NCBI GenBank assembly: GCA_050013075.1
Contig: JBEKFZ010000052.1
Span: 1 to 29,936 of the forward strand
Length of the DNA: 29,936 nt
Origin: JBEKIK01 sp050013075
GTDB lineage: Bacteria; Planctomycetota; Planctomycetia; Pirellulales; Thermoguttaceae
Direction of reading: 5' to 3'
Part shown: positions 23,336 through 29,936 of the stretch, one piece after another
Layout of the letters: each line of letters opens with the position of its first letter
Position numbering within the stretch: position 1 is the first letter of the stretch
Program-made: the position numbers and the translations under genes
Notes under the pieces: model-generated
Told to the model about the DNA's origin: nothing
Database searches by the model: none
The model's input: the letters and a program-made list of their open reading frames with translations, nothing else

Positions 23336-23992
23336 CTATTTTTCCAGCCGTTCGCTCGGGCAAATCATCAAAAGGACGCTCTTCGACTCGGTGCCGGGCA
23401 AGGGATAAGTTTTCAACTTTCGCAAAGCCAGGTTCTTCAGCAGTCCCAAATGCCGGGCTTCGCCACGCTCCTCCACCCAGGCCGGACCTTTAAGCACAAG
23501 CAGCCGACCGAATGATTCCCAATGGGGCTTAAACCACCGCAAAAGCTTTGCCAGCGGGGCCACCGCCCGAACGACCAGCGTATCGTACTTCTCTTGCTCT
23601 AACAGTTCTTCGGCCCGGGCGTTTTGGACCGGAATCTTCAGGCCCAGCTTCCGGACGATATCGCTTAACGCCTTAACCTTTTTTCCCACCGAATCGACCA
23701 GTGAAATCCTCAAATCCGCTCGTACAATGGCCAGCACCACCCCCGGCACGCCTCCACCGCTGCCTACGTCGAGCACTTTTTCGCCCGGTTTAAGAAATTC
23801 GGCAAAGGCAAGGCTATCGACCAGATCCCGGTCAACAAACTTCTCATAATCGGTGTGCCGGGTCAAGTTGATTTTCTCGTTCCACTGCCACAGCAGTTCG
23901 CAATACTGCTCTAACAATGCGATCTGTGCATCGGGCAGTTCAATGTGTCGCCGGGCCATCACGCCGGCCAGTTTTTCTTGGGGAAAATTCAC
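23336..23992 (-). CDS. rsmG: 16S rRNA (guanine-527-N7)-methyltransferase
   Basis: A 218-residue SAM-dependent methyltransferase that modifies G527 of 16S rRNA; its loss gives low-level streptomycin resistance in other bacteria. The fold is visible: WNEKINLTRHTD at 38-49, DSLAF, the SAM-binding motif LDVGSGGGVPGVVLAIVRAD (73-92), NARAEEL, and VVRAVAPLAKLLRW. Length fits the family (about 210). It starts at GTG 23992, without a Shine-Dalgarno. It is separate from the gidA/parA genes with which it is often clustered. Confidence 0.93.
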   Translation of the reverse strand: MNFPQEKLAGVMARRHIELPDAQIALLEQYCELLWQWNEKINLTRHTDYEKFVDRDLVDSLAFAEFLKPGEKVLDVGSGGGVPGVVLAIVRADLRISLVDSVGKKVKALSDIVRKLGLKIPVQNARAEELLEQEKYDTLVVRAVAPLAKLLRWFKPHWESFGRLLVLKGPAWVEERGEARHLGLLKNLALRKLKTYPLPGTESKSVLLMICPSERLEK

Positions 23993-24081
23993 GGGAGGTA
24001 TTAGGGGATTGAGGACTGGGTTAGTAATTGTGAATTAGGTTTTATTGAATCTCATGTTAAATGTCGTATTCTCCGTTTAGC

Positions 24082-24107
24082 CCGGGAGCTTGCTCCCGGA
24101 GTTTTTT
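24082..24107 (+). terminator. Orphan intrinsic terminator
   Basis: CCGGGAGC (24082-24089) and GCTCCCGG (24092-24099) form a stem with a 2-base gap (TT), followed by AG and six T (24102-24107). This is a textbook intrinsic terminator on the plus strand, but no plus-strand gene precedes it within 700 bases (rsmG is on the minus strand). It may end an unseen small RNA, or be a palindromic repeat. Confidence 0.55.
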
Positions 24108-24248
24108 GCCTCAAACGCAAGCGTATATCCCGACGTTCATTATCTGACGTCCAATAGCTTAACTTATTTTATATATTGCACAATGTTTCGTTAGAGCATA
24201 ACCTAGTTCTAATGCCATGACCTATTGCCTATAACCTATTGCCCACAA

Positions 24249-25070
24249 ATGCTACTAGACCGCGAAGAATACGTTGAACAGGCATATTTTTTCCAGACCC
24301 TGCGCGAGCGAATGCAGCAGAGCATGTCCACGCAGGACCTGCTGATTGCCGCGCGCCAGGAAATTCTGGCCACCACTCAGTTGCCCTACGCTATCGACTT
24401 CATGGCTGACGAATTGAAGCTCACCGGCGGATTCGCCACGGCCATGGCCCGGCTGCCCCATTATTTCACCACTTTCCAGACTTTCATTATCGCCGAGGCG
24501 GAAAAGGCCGAAGGCCGATTCGATTTTCGCATCGCGCTTGAGATTCTCCAGCGCGAGGCCGAATACCGGGCACAAAATCCTTCGTGCCAGGGCATTTTCC
24601 TGTTCCAGTTCGAAATCATTTGCCGCAACCGGCTGGGATACGACCGCGGGCTGGAAGCCCTGGCCGGCGACGGCATCTATAATGACGACTGGCGCGATTG
24701 GATCCTCACCGTCCGCCGCCAGGTCGGGCTGGTGGATTTCTGCGACATGATTTACGTCCGCAGCGAACTGTATCGTAAAAATCGTGGTGGAACGGCCGAA
24801 AAACCCATCCTTTTCGGCGAAAAAGAAGGAAAAATCGCCTTGGCCAATCGCCGTAAAGATCCGTTATATCTTTTTGCCGCCCTGCAACGGCACCTGGGCT
24901 ATCCCAGCGTCCCGCGCCCCAAGCCCGAAGATACCCATCGCTATGTCCTTCCCGCACTACAGCGCATGGTGGAACGGATGGAAATGCGGATAAAACTGCT
25001 GGAAGAAGAGTTCCGCGGCGGCATCAACCTTGCCCGCTTTTACGTCCCGCCGGGAGAAAAAGAAAAATGA
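24249..25070 (+). CDS. Uncharacterised soluble protein
   Basis: A 273-residue hydrophilic protein beginning MLLDREEYVEQAYFFQTLRE. It has no signal peptide or membrane segment; the N-terminal half is helical (LRERMQQSMSTQDLLIAARQ), and the C terminus ends with an acidic/basic coiled-coil-like helix (ERMEMRIKLLEEEFRGGINL). I recognise no domain, though similar proteins occur in Planctomycetes as I remember. The frame opens earlier at a TTG (24225), but the CCTATTGCCTATAACCTATTGCC stretch there is repetitive intergenic sequence, so I prefer ATG 24249. No Shine-Dalgarno is visible. Confidence 0.75.
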   Translation: MLLDREEYVEQAYFFQTLRERMQQSMSTQDLLIAARQEILATTQLPYAIDFMADELKLTGGFATAMARLPHYFTTFQTFIIAEAEKAEGRFDFRIALEILQREAEYRAQNPSCQGIFLFQFEIICRNRLGYDRGLEALAGDGIYNDDWRDWILTVRRQVGLVDFCDMIYVRSELYRKNRGGTAEKPILFGEKEGKIALANRRKDPLYLFAALQRHLGYPSVPRPKPEDTHRYVLPALQRMVERMEMRIKLLEEEFRGGINLARFYVPPGEKEK

Positions 25071-25111
25071 TGAGAAATGAAGGATGAATAAACATTGAAA
25101 AACAACCAATA

Positions 25112-25145
25112 AAAAAACCGCCTGCGGTTTCGTAAGCGGTTTTTT
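25112..25145. terminator. Bidirectional intrinsic terminator between converging genes
   Basis: AAAAAACCGC (25112-25121) and GCGGTTTTTT (25136-25145) form a 10-bp stem around 14 bases, with A- and T-runs on both sides. It lies between the genes ending at 25070 (plus) and 25198 (minus), so it can serve both. Confidence 0.8.
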
Positions 25146-25149
25146 ATTT

Positions 25150-25205
25150 TTTCATTCTTTATTCATCCTTCATCCTTCCTCCCTCATCCTTCCAGTTTCA
25201 TCCTT
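25150..25205. repeat. TTCATCC-type simple repeat abutting the parvulin gene's stop
   Basis: Runs of TTCATCC/CTCATCC variants extend from 25150 to 25205 and include the last codons of the parvulin gene. A complementary GAAGGATGAAT run lies just after the other converging gene (25076-25090). The family also occurs at 13294-13320 and 14510-14547. Confidence 0.55.
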
Positions 25206-27180
25206 TCTTTGCCGGAACTTGTTTGATCGTGGGCAGGTAAATGCCTTCCGGGGCTTTGGACATCTCTTTTGGCGTATGGCTGGTGCCGGCCAGATAGTTA
25301 TGAATCGTGGCCGAGTCCTGCAAGTTTTCGAAGCACTCGGCCATTTTCATACGTAGTTTCTTTTCGTACAAATCCTTGTAGATCTCGTCGCGGACGTCGG
25401 CGAATTTCACATCCATGGGCTGCTGCGTGAATCCTTCGCATCGCAGGAGGATGAATTTGTCGTCCACTTGAATCACGCCCGATAGCTCGCCGGGTTTGAG
25501 GGCAAAGGCTTCTTTTTCCAAGACCGGTTGGCCGCCCCATTTTCTAATGGGCGGGACCTCGCCGCGCAAGGCGTTGCTGCCCGGCTCGATCGAGTATTGC
25601 GCGGCCAGATCGCCGAAGTATTCCGAGGTGTTGTGTTTCCTGGCTTTTTCGAAGACCTCTTGCGCCCGGCGTTGATTGTTTAGCACGATCGCCAGGCAAC
25701 GAACTTTCTCTCCGTAGTTTGCCTCAAACCCTTTTTGCAGATCCTCCTCGGTAACATCCACTTTTTCGCCCGCCAATTTTCGTAACGCAGCCGAGGGCCA
25801 TACGGCGTCGCGGCGATATAGTTCCAGCGAAAGGCCCTGCTCCTTGGCAACCTGCTCAATCCAGGCATCGACGTCCGGCGAGCCGTCGGGTTTTGGTTTC
25901 ACCGTCAGTGCCGCCGCCCGGGCGATCTCCTCGTCCATATCCTTGTCGGAAACGGTGACGCCGCGTTTTTTACATTCCACTTCAAGCATTGTGCGATTAA
26001 TCGTCGCTTCCAGCGCTTCAATGCCGTGCCGATCGATGCACTCCAGGGCCAAAACGCGGATGGTTATCGGCTCGCCATTGATCAAGGCGGCCACGCCCGG
26101 TGTTTTCCGCTGTTTGACCGGATCGCCCCATACCAACTCCAGCTTGGCGTTCTCCTTTAACTGCTGGAATACGTCGTTTGCCACCTTGCGCATCTTCCGA
26201 TCGCGGATGATTTCTTCCAGTTTCCCGGCGACTTCGTCCAGTTTGCTATCCCGGGCCGGAATCAGGCTTTCGCGCTTCAGGATCACGTATTGCCCGCCGG
26301 CCGGAATGACATGCGATATCTCGCCGTCGGCCATGTTGAACGCGGCCTTCTCGATACCCTCATAATTGCCGTGCATGTGGATGGGCTGAATCAATCCCTT
26401 GGCCGCCGCGCTGGCCATGTCCTCGGAATAGTCTTTGGCCAAATTTCCGAATTCCTCGGGCTTGGCAATGGCCATTTCGTGGAGTTTTTTGGCCTTGTTT
26501 TCGTCTTGGCAGGCGATCAGCCGTGCTTTAACCGCCTGGCCGTACTGAGTTTCATATTCACGCACCAACTCTTCCTTGCTGATCTTCAATTTTTCGCCCG
26601 CCAGGCGCCGCAAAGCCAGCATGGGCCAGATTATGTCGTCGGCGTACTGCTCCGGGGTGATGCCCCGCTCCTGCTTTAACAGTTTGTACCATTGATCAAG
26701 CGGTATGCCGAATCGTGTCGCCATGCGCTCGATCTCGGCATCGATTTCCTGCCGGGTCACCGCGATATTCCGCCGCTTACACTCCCCGAGGATCAATTGT
26801 TTGTTGATCATTTGCTCCAGGATATCCTTGCCGTAATGCACCAGGCACTCTTGAGCAAGCTCTTCCCGGGTGATCTTCCGGCCGTTGACGGCGGCCACGA
26901 TATCCGGCGGCAGCGCCTTCAGGTTGTCTCTGTTGGATAGCGGCGATGCCGAGCCGGCCGAAGCAGGCGATCCCTGCCGGGCATTAGACGCCGGATTGTC
27001 CGCCGAGGGTGACGATTGGTTTTTTTGCGGCGGCGTGGCAGCGGCCTTTTCCGGCCCTCCGCCTATGTAACGAATCATCACGCAAAAAGCGACGACAAAC
27101 GCCGCCGTGGTAATAAGTCCCAACCATTTTTTCCAAGACCAGCCCCGGGAAACAGCCTTCCCTGTGTCATTAAGAGTCAT
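25198..27180 (-). CDS. Membrane-anchored parvulin (PpiC/SurA-like) with a duplicated architecture
   Basis: A 660-residue exported peptidyl-prolyl isomerase or chaperone. A short cytoplasmic start and TM helix (about 18-38, WLGLITTAAFVVAFCVMIRYI) are followed by a Ser/Pro/Ala-rich linker (about 44-90). Two copies of a SurA-like module follow. Copy 1 (about 93-350) has VAAVNGRKITREELAQECLV, a chaperone-type helical part, then the parvulin domain (about 215-305). Copy 2 (about 363-620) repeats it from VAALINGEPITIRVLALECI with its own parvulin domain (about 495-585). Single copies are usual; two in one protein suggest a fold duplication. AAGGAGG is placed 7 bases before ATG 27180. A promoter and a leader hairpin precede it. 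Confidence 0.9.
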   Translation of the reverse strand: MTLNDTGKAVSRGWSWKKWLGLITTAAFVVAFCVMIRYIGGGPEKAAATPPQKNQSSPSADNPASNARQGSPASAGSASPLSNRDNLKALPPDIVAAVNGRKITREELAQECLVHYGKDILEQMINKQLILGECKRRNIAVTRQEIDAEIERMATRFGIPLDQWYKLLKQERGITPEQYADDIIWPMLALRRLAGEKLKISKEELVREYETQYGQAVKARLIACQDENKAKKLHEMAIAKPEEFGNLAKDYSEDMASAAAKGLIQPIHMHGNYEGIEKAAFNMADGEISHVIPAGGQYVILKRESLIPARDSKLDEVAGKLEEIIRDRKMRKVANDVFQQLKENAKLELVWGDPVKQRKTPGVAALINGEPITIRVLALECIDRHGIEALEATINRTMLEVECKKRGVTVSDKDMDEEIARAAALTVKPKPDGSPDVDAWIEQVAKEQGLSLELYRRDAVWPSAALRKLAGEKVDVTEEDLQKGFEANYGEKVRCLAIVLNNQRRAQEVFEKARKHNTSEYFGDLAAQYSIEPGSNALRGEVPPIRKWGGQPVLEKEAFALKPGELSGVIQVDDKFILLRCEGFTQQPMDVKFADVRDEIYKDLYEKKLRMKMAECFENLQDSATIHNYLAGTSHTPKEMSKAPEGIYLPTIKQVPAKKG

Positions 27181-27219
27181 GGCGGTTCCTCCTTAAACCG
27201 TTGACATTATTGAACTTGC

Positions 27220-27240
27220 GCGCGCATACACTATGCGCGC
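27220..27240. promoter_or_regulatory. Perfect palindrome in the leader of the parvulin gene
   Basis: GCGCGCATA (27220-27228) and TATGCGCGC (27232-27240) are perfect 9-bp inverted arms around CAC. It lies 40 bases before the start codon and downstream of the predicted promoter (27260-27288), so the transcript could form a stem of 9 bp with a 3-base loop. It may be an operator, an mRNA-stabilising hairpin or a repeat. Confidence 0.6.
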
Positions 27241-27259
27241 CTATTGTAGCGAGTGTCGT

Positions 27260-27288
27260 AGTATAAAAATACCGGCCGTTTGAAACAA
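27260..27288 (-). promoter_or_regulatory. Probable promoter of the parvulin gene
   Basis: On the minus strand TTGTTT (27283-27288), a 17-base spacer and TATACT (27260-27265) fit a weak sigma70-type promoter. Start would be near 27253, leaving a leader of about 70 bases containing the palindrome at 27220-27240. Confidence 0.5.
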
Positions 27289-27362
27289 GAGTAATTCTCG
27301 CAAGTATGTGAGCCTTGTGAACATCCTGTAATCGAATTTCCTCATCTTTCTCTATTTCCTTC

Positions 27363-27410
27363 TTGACGTACGACCTAAATGTGGATTATAATAGCTATAG
27401 ATATCCACAT
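27363..27410 (+). promoter_or_regulatory. Promoter and operator of the RHH/MazF operon
   Basis: TTGACG (27363-27368), an 18-base spacer and TATAAT (27387-27392) form a strong promoter. Overlapping the -10 box is a dyad of 32 bases (27379-27410): ATGTGGAT and ATCCACAT form perfect outer arms, with 12 of 16 positions paired overall and ATAGCTAT at the centre. This is a good site for repression by the RHH antitoxin. The antitoxin ATG follows 14 bases later. Confidence 0.75.
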
Positions 27411-27424
27411 TCAAGGTGAAGACC

Positions 27425-27658
27425 ATGAAGACTGTACAGATGACGCTTGATGAAGATCTGGTGGCGGCGGTGGACCGTCTTGCCCGTAGGCTGAAGACGA
27501 CGCGGTCGGCTTTTGCACGCGACGCGCTTCGCGAGGCTTTGGCCAACTACCGCGTGAAGGAACTGGAGCAGAAGCACCGTCTTGGATACCAAAAACATCC
27601 GGTCGACAGCGGAGAGTTTGACATCTGGCAAACCCAGCAGCAATGGGGTGACCAGTGA
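27425..27658 (+). CDS. Ribbon-helix-helix antitoxin
   Basis: A 77-residue protein. Residues 1-40 form a ribbon-helix-helix fold: MKTVQMTLDEDLVAAVDRLA, then TTRSAFARDALREAL, the classic second helix. The charged C-terminal half (KELEQKHRLGYQKHPVDSGE) would bind and neutralise the toxin. The start is ATG 27425, not the GTG 9 bases upstream, because AAGGTGA (27413-27419) is placed before it. Its stop overlaps the MazF start (GTGA, 27655-27658). Confidence 0.92.
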   Translation: MKTVQMTLDEDLVAAVDRLARRLKTTRSAFARDALREALANYRVKELEQKHRLGYQKHPVDSGEFDIWQTQQQWGDQ

Positions 27659-27972
27659 GGCGGGGCGAAGTCCGCTGGTACAAGTTTTCGCCGCCCGACA
27701 AAAAGCGGCCCGTGGTAATCCTTACCCGGGACGCGATTCTGGAGTACCTTGGCGATGTTACGGTAGCTCCCGTCACCAGCACAATACGCGATATTCCTTC
27801 CGAAGTTCGGCTCTACAAAGAAGATGGAATGTCCCAGGACTGTGCAATCAACTGCGACCATCTTCAGACGGTATCGAAGAACCGGCTGGGCGCATTGGTA
27901 ACGACATTGTCCATTGCCAAAATGCGCGAGGTGTCCAGCGCCATCGCTTTCGCGTTGGGCCTCGGAAGATAA
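27655..27972 (+). CDS. mazF: MazF/PemK-family mRNA interferase toxin
   Basis: A 105-residue toxin with the family start RRGEVRWYKFSPPDKKRPVV (MazF-type GEVRW/PxxxKRPVVIL), the central VTVAPVTSTIRDIPSEV and INCDHLQTVSK. Such enzymes cleave mRNA at short sequences. The GTG start lies within the antitoxin stop, ensuring translational coupling with the upstream antitoxin. The conserved Arg and Thr/Ser active residues are present (Arg in KRPVV, Thr in PVTST). Length and structure are complete, so it is probably functional. Confidence 0.93.
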   Translation: MRRGEVRWYKFSPPDKKRPVVILTRDAILEYLGDVTVAPVTSTIRDIPSEVRLYKEDGMSQDCAINCDHLQTVSKNRLGALVTTLSIAKMREVSSAIAFALGLGR

Positions 27973-27989
27973 TGAAGCCATTTATAGCC

Positions 27990-28400
27990 TCACGTTTGTT
28001 CGCCCAGCACGTCGTTCAGCACGTCCTCGCTGACGTAAATCGGCAAAGGCGGATTGCAGGTGACGGCCACGGCTATGGCGTCGGAGGGCCGGGCGTCGAT
28101 CTCTAGCAGTTCGCCGTCGTGGCGCACACGGAGCCGAGCGTAATAGGTGTGCTCTTTCAGTTCGTTGATTACCACGTCCTGAAACTCGCCGCCGAGATGT
28201 TCGACGATGCTCACGATCAGGTCGTGCGTCAGCGGGCGCGGCGCGGAATAGCCTTTTACACGCCGGTCGATGCTCGTGGCCTCGAAAATCCCGATTAAAA
28301 TGGGGAAAGTCCGCTCCCCATCGACCTCTTTCAAGTAAATCACCTGCTGATCGTTGATCTCGCTGATGATGATCCGCGATAATTCCATGGGAATAGGCAT
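27990..28400 (-). CDS. Bifunctional nuclease domain protein (DUF151)
   Basis: A 136-residue protein of the BFN/DUF151 family: MPIPMELSRIIISEINDQQV, then RTFPILIGIFEATSIDRRVK, RPLTHDLIVSIVEHLGGE, VVINELKEHTYYARLRV and IDARPSDAIAVAVTCN. The last segment, with the conserved RPSDAIAVA, is diagnostic. Members have been reported to show DNase/RNase activity; cellular role unclear. GAGGA precedes the ATG at 28400. It converges with mazF, 17 bases apart. Confidence 0.93.
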   Translation of the reverse strand: MPIPMELSRIIISEINDQQVIYLKEVDGERTFPILIGIFEATSIDRRVKGYSAPRPLTHDLIVSIVEHLGGEFQDVVINELKEHTYYARLRVRHDGELLEIDARPSDAIAVAVTCNPPLPIYVSEDVLNDVLGEQT

Positions 28401-28533
28401 GGCAGAATCCTCGCACCCGATTCAGACTTCAATCTCTGAGAATAGTATATCCATCAAGGGAAATCCAATAACCGCCGTATCGCTAATTATAAGCCCCCGG
28501 CCGACAGCAAGGCTAGTAGGCCAAAATATAACA

Positions 28534-29769
28534 CTAGCGGTTTCGCCAGGTTTTCCAAGAAGTTTTGACTATTCCCGGCAGGGCGTGGAACAAGAAAGAA
28601 TACCAACTGCGATAAGGCATTTTATAGTGGGGCACCGGATCCATTTGGATCGCCTTCTTGGCCTCGCAGCTTAACATGCACAGCCCGCAACCTATGCAGC
28701 GTTCGACTCGATGGCGATGGGTTTTGGCCTGTATATCGACTGTGATCGCCCCCATGGGACAGGTTTTTGCGCATTTGCCGCAAAAAGAGCATTTTTCGAG
28801 ATCGAATTGAGGCAGGAAATGAGGCGGAGCGATGAATCCCGGGGCGTTGAACTCCTTTATCGCCCTCATTCCATGACAGCAGCAACCGCAACAGGAGCAC
28901 GAACTCTGCCCTTTGGACGAGGCCACGTTCATCATCCAATTGACCATTCCGTGCGATTCGGCCTCGCGTTTGATCTCCAAGGCATTTTTTTTCGAGATGC
29001 GTTTGAGGAACCCGCGCTCAATGCCCTTTCCGGCCCATTGGCCCATGACCAGGCAATTTCCCACGGGTTTGCCGCAGCCCCGGCCCAAGACTTGCATGGC
29101 CGTACGGCACTGGCAATTGCCCACCCCAAAGGTATCGAATTGGTCCAGCACGATTTCCAACCGGTCTGAAGGAAGGGCCATGGGATGGGCGTCCAGGGCC
29201 TTTCCCACGGGCAGATAGCGGACCGGCGGCGGTAGAGTATGGGCGTAATCCGCAGTATAACCGGTTTCGTAGAGTGCCTCGAACAGTTCTATAAAGCGGC
29301 GGTGCCAATCGGTCAGAGTATCCATGCTGTGGGAGATGAGAACCATCTCAAAGATGCCACCAGTAATGGGTATTAGCGCATACTTTCTCCGGTTATCCGG
29401 CCCAGAACAGGTGATCGCCCGCTTCTGAAAGGCCAGGCTATCGAGGATCGGCACGATTTCCTCGATCCTCCGGTGTTCGGCCCTTGCCAGAAAGGCGGCG
29501 GTTTTGCCTATAAACGGCGCCATGTGCCGAACCACTCCGGCTTCTTCCTCGGTAAAAAGATGTTGCACAAAGGCTATCAGTTCGTCGCAAATCGGAGGGC
29601 CTAGCAAAAAAGGACTGGAAAGTTTTTGTGAGGCCTCCAAGTACGCCCGGGGCACATGCGGATAATCGCCGATTTTTCTGGGCTTTACGGTTTTAATACG
29701 GGGTACGGAAGAACCAACAAGAGGTTGATTTACCTGGATTACCCGGCTTCCTATGTTCATTTTTTCCAT
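28534..29769 (-). CDS. Cysteine-rich 4Fe-4S ferredoxin-domain protein
   Basis: A 411-residue soluble protein. The N-terminal third (about 62-136) looks like a winged-helix domain (ELIAFVQHLFTEEEAGVVRH). Then come NCQCRTAMQVLGRGCGKPVG, with Cys219, 221, 232 and 239, and the unusual cluster SCSCCGCCCHG (Cys291-298). The C-terminal ferredoxin part has two 4Fe-4S motifs, CSFCGKCAKTCPMGA (Cys327-337) and CIGCGLCMLSCEAKKA (Cys358-368). Such proteins act in electron transfer, probably in anaerobic or low-oxygen metabolism; the partner is unknown. ATG 29769 is preferred over 29775 because AGGAG (29776-29780) lies 6 bases before it. Confidence 0.88.
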   Translation of the reverse strand: MEKMNIGSRVIQVNQPLVGSSVPRIKTVKPRKIGDYPHVPRAYLEASQKLSSPFLLGPPICDELIAFVQHLFTEEEAGVVRHMAPFIGKTAAFLARAEHRRIEEIVPILDSLAFQKRAITCSGPDNRRKYALIPITGGIFEMVLISHSMDTLTDWHRRFIELFEALYETGYTADYAHTLPPPVRYLPVGKALDAHPMALPSDRLEIVLDQFDTFGVGNCQCRTAMQVLGRGCGKPVGNCLVMGQWAGKGIERGFLKRISKKNALEIKREAESHGMVNWMMNVASSKGQSSCSCCGCCCHGMRAIKEFNAPGFIAPPHFLPQFDLEKCSFCGKCAKTCPMGAITVDIQAKTHRHRVERCIGCGLCMLSCEAKKAIQMDPVPHYKMPYRSWYSFLFHALPGIVKTSWKTWRNR

Positions 29770-29857
29770 GCCCATCTCCTTTTAGACTTAATTATAGGAG
29801 ATAATATACCTGAACTTTCGCAGATTTTATGATGGAAATTGATAGTGAAAACAGGAC

Positions 29858-29909
29858 GGGGTTCCTTGTAAACTTTGTGTGGTTAAACGCAAAGGACAAG
29901 GAGGTCCCC
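29858..29909 (+). promoter_or_regulatory. Hairpin burying the ribosome binding site of the last gene
   Basis: The right arm CCCC/GGGG (29906-29909 with 29858-29861), ACAAGGA (29896-29902) with TCCTTGT (29863-29869), and CAAAG (29890-29894) with CTTTG (29873-29877) give a long stem with small bulges. The Shine-Dalgarno AAGGAGGT (29898-29905) lies inside the right arm, so the hairpin should block ribosome entry on transcripts that include it. This is typical of transposase genes guarding against readthrough, but only the gene start is in the window. Confidence 0.6.
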
Positions 29910-29913
29910 ATCC

Positions 29914-29936
29914 ATGTTTACGAGCATACCCTCTAT
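29914..29936 (+). CDS. Start of a gene cut by the window edge, possible transposase
   Basis: ATG 29914 follows AAGGAGGT (29898-29905) with an 8-base spacer, the strongest ribosome binding site in the window. The product begins MFTSIPS. Only seven codons are present, so no family can be assigned. The hairpin covering the ribosome binding site suggests an insertion-sequence transposase. Confidence 0.4.

Overview
The window looks like chromosomal DNA of a planctomycete (Planctomycetota, probably Pirellulales or a relative, plausibly from an uncultured lineage). The reasons are two PEP-CTERM surface proteins, a tiny lipoprotein ending in a WFLDQPDHxTPYRTHGG-type tail that I associate with this phylum, an HU protein with a long tail, frequent GTG and TTG starts with weak Shine-Dalgarno sites, and many short extragenic palindromes. 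The taxon is inferred from gene content, not from a marker RNA.

Layout. Positions 1-2600 are an accessory stretch: about 700 bases without a gene, a PEP-CTERM gene split by a frameshift, an intact PEP-CTERM gene, and a cluster of palindromic repeats. Positions 2588-6749 are mostly minus-strand and mostly housekeeping: a cysteine-rich membrane protein, a palindromic element, tryptophanyl-tRNA synthetase, class 1B dihydroorotate dehydrogenase, a small lipoprotein and an HU protein with a clear sigma70-like promoter. Positions 7228-9920 hold a YkgJ-type cysteine-cluster protein, a YjbQ-family protein, a secreted alpha/beta hydrolase and a DUF433/DUF5615 toxin-antitoxin pair. Positions 10053-14370 hold a tiny unknown ORF, asparaginyl-tRNA synthetase, a PIN toxin with a small overlapping partner, a DUF2283/membrane-protein pair and thioredoxin reductase.

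Positions 14670-18702 carry two large transporters on the plus strand, a CstA carbon-starvation permease and an APC amino-acid permease with a large soluble insertion. They are followed by a PilZ-like protein, a uroporphyrinogen-decarboxylase-like protein, a GT39-like membrane glycosyltransferase, a DUF6677-like membrane protein and a small membrane protein. Convergent to these lies rsmG. Positions 24249-29769 hold an unrecognised conserved-looking protein, a membrane-anchored parvulin with a duplicated architecture, an RHH/MazF toxin-antitoxin operon with a visible promoter and operator, a bifunctional nuclease and a cysteine-rich 4Fe-4S protein. The window ends just inside a gene whose ribosome binding site is buried in a hairpin, an arrangement typical of transposases.

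How the parts relate. There is no single large pathway here. The themes are translation and nucleotide housekeeping genes, envelope proteins, and three dispersed toxin-antitoxin modules. No CRISPR array, rRNA, tRNA or complete transposase was seen. The most unusual items are the frame-split PEP-CTERM gene, the DUF2283/membrane-protein pair, the APC permease insertion, the duplicated parvulin and the palindromic repeat families.
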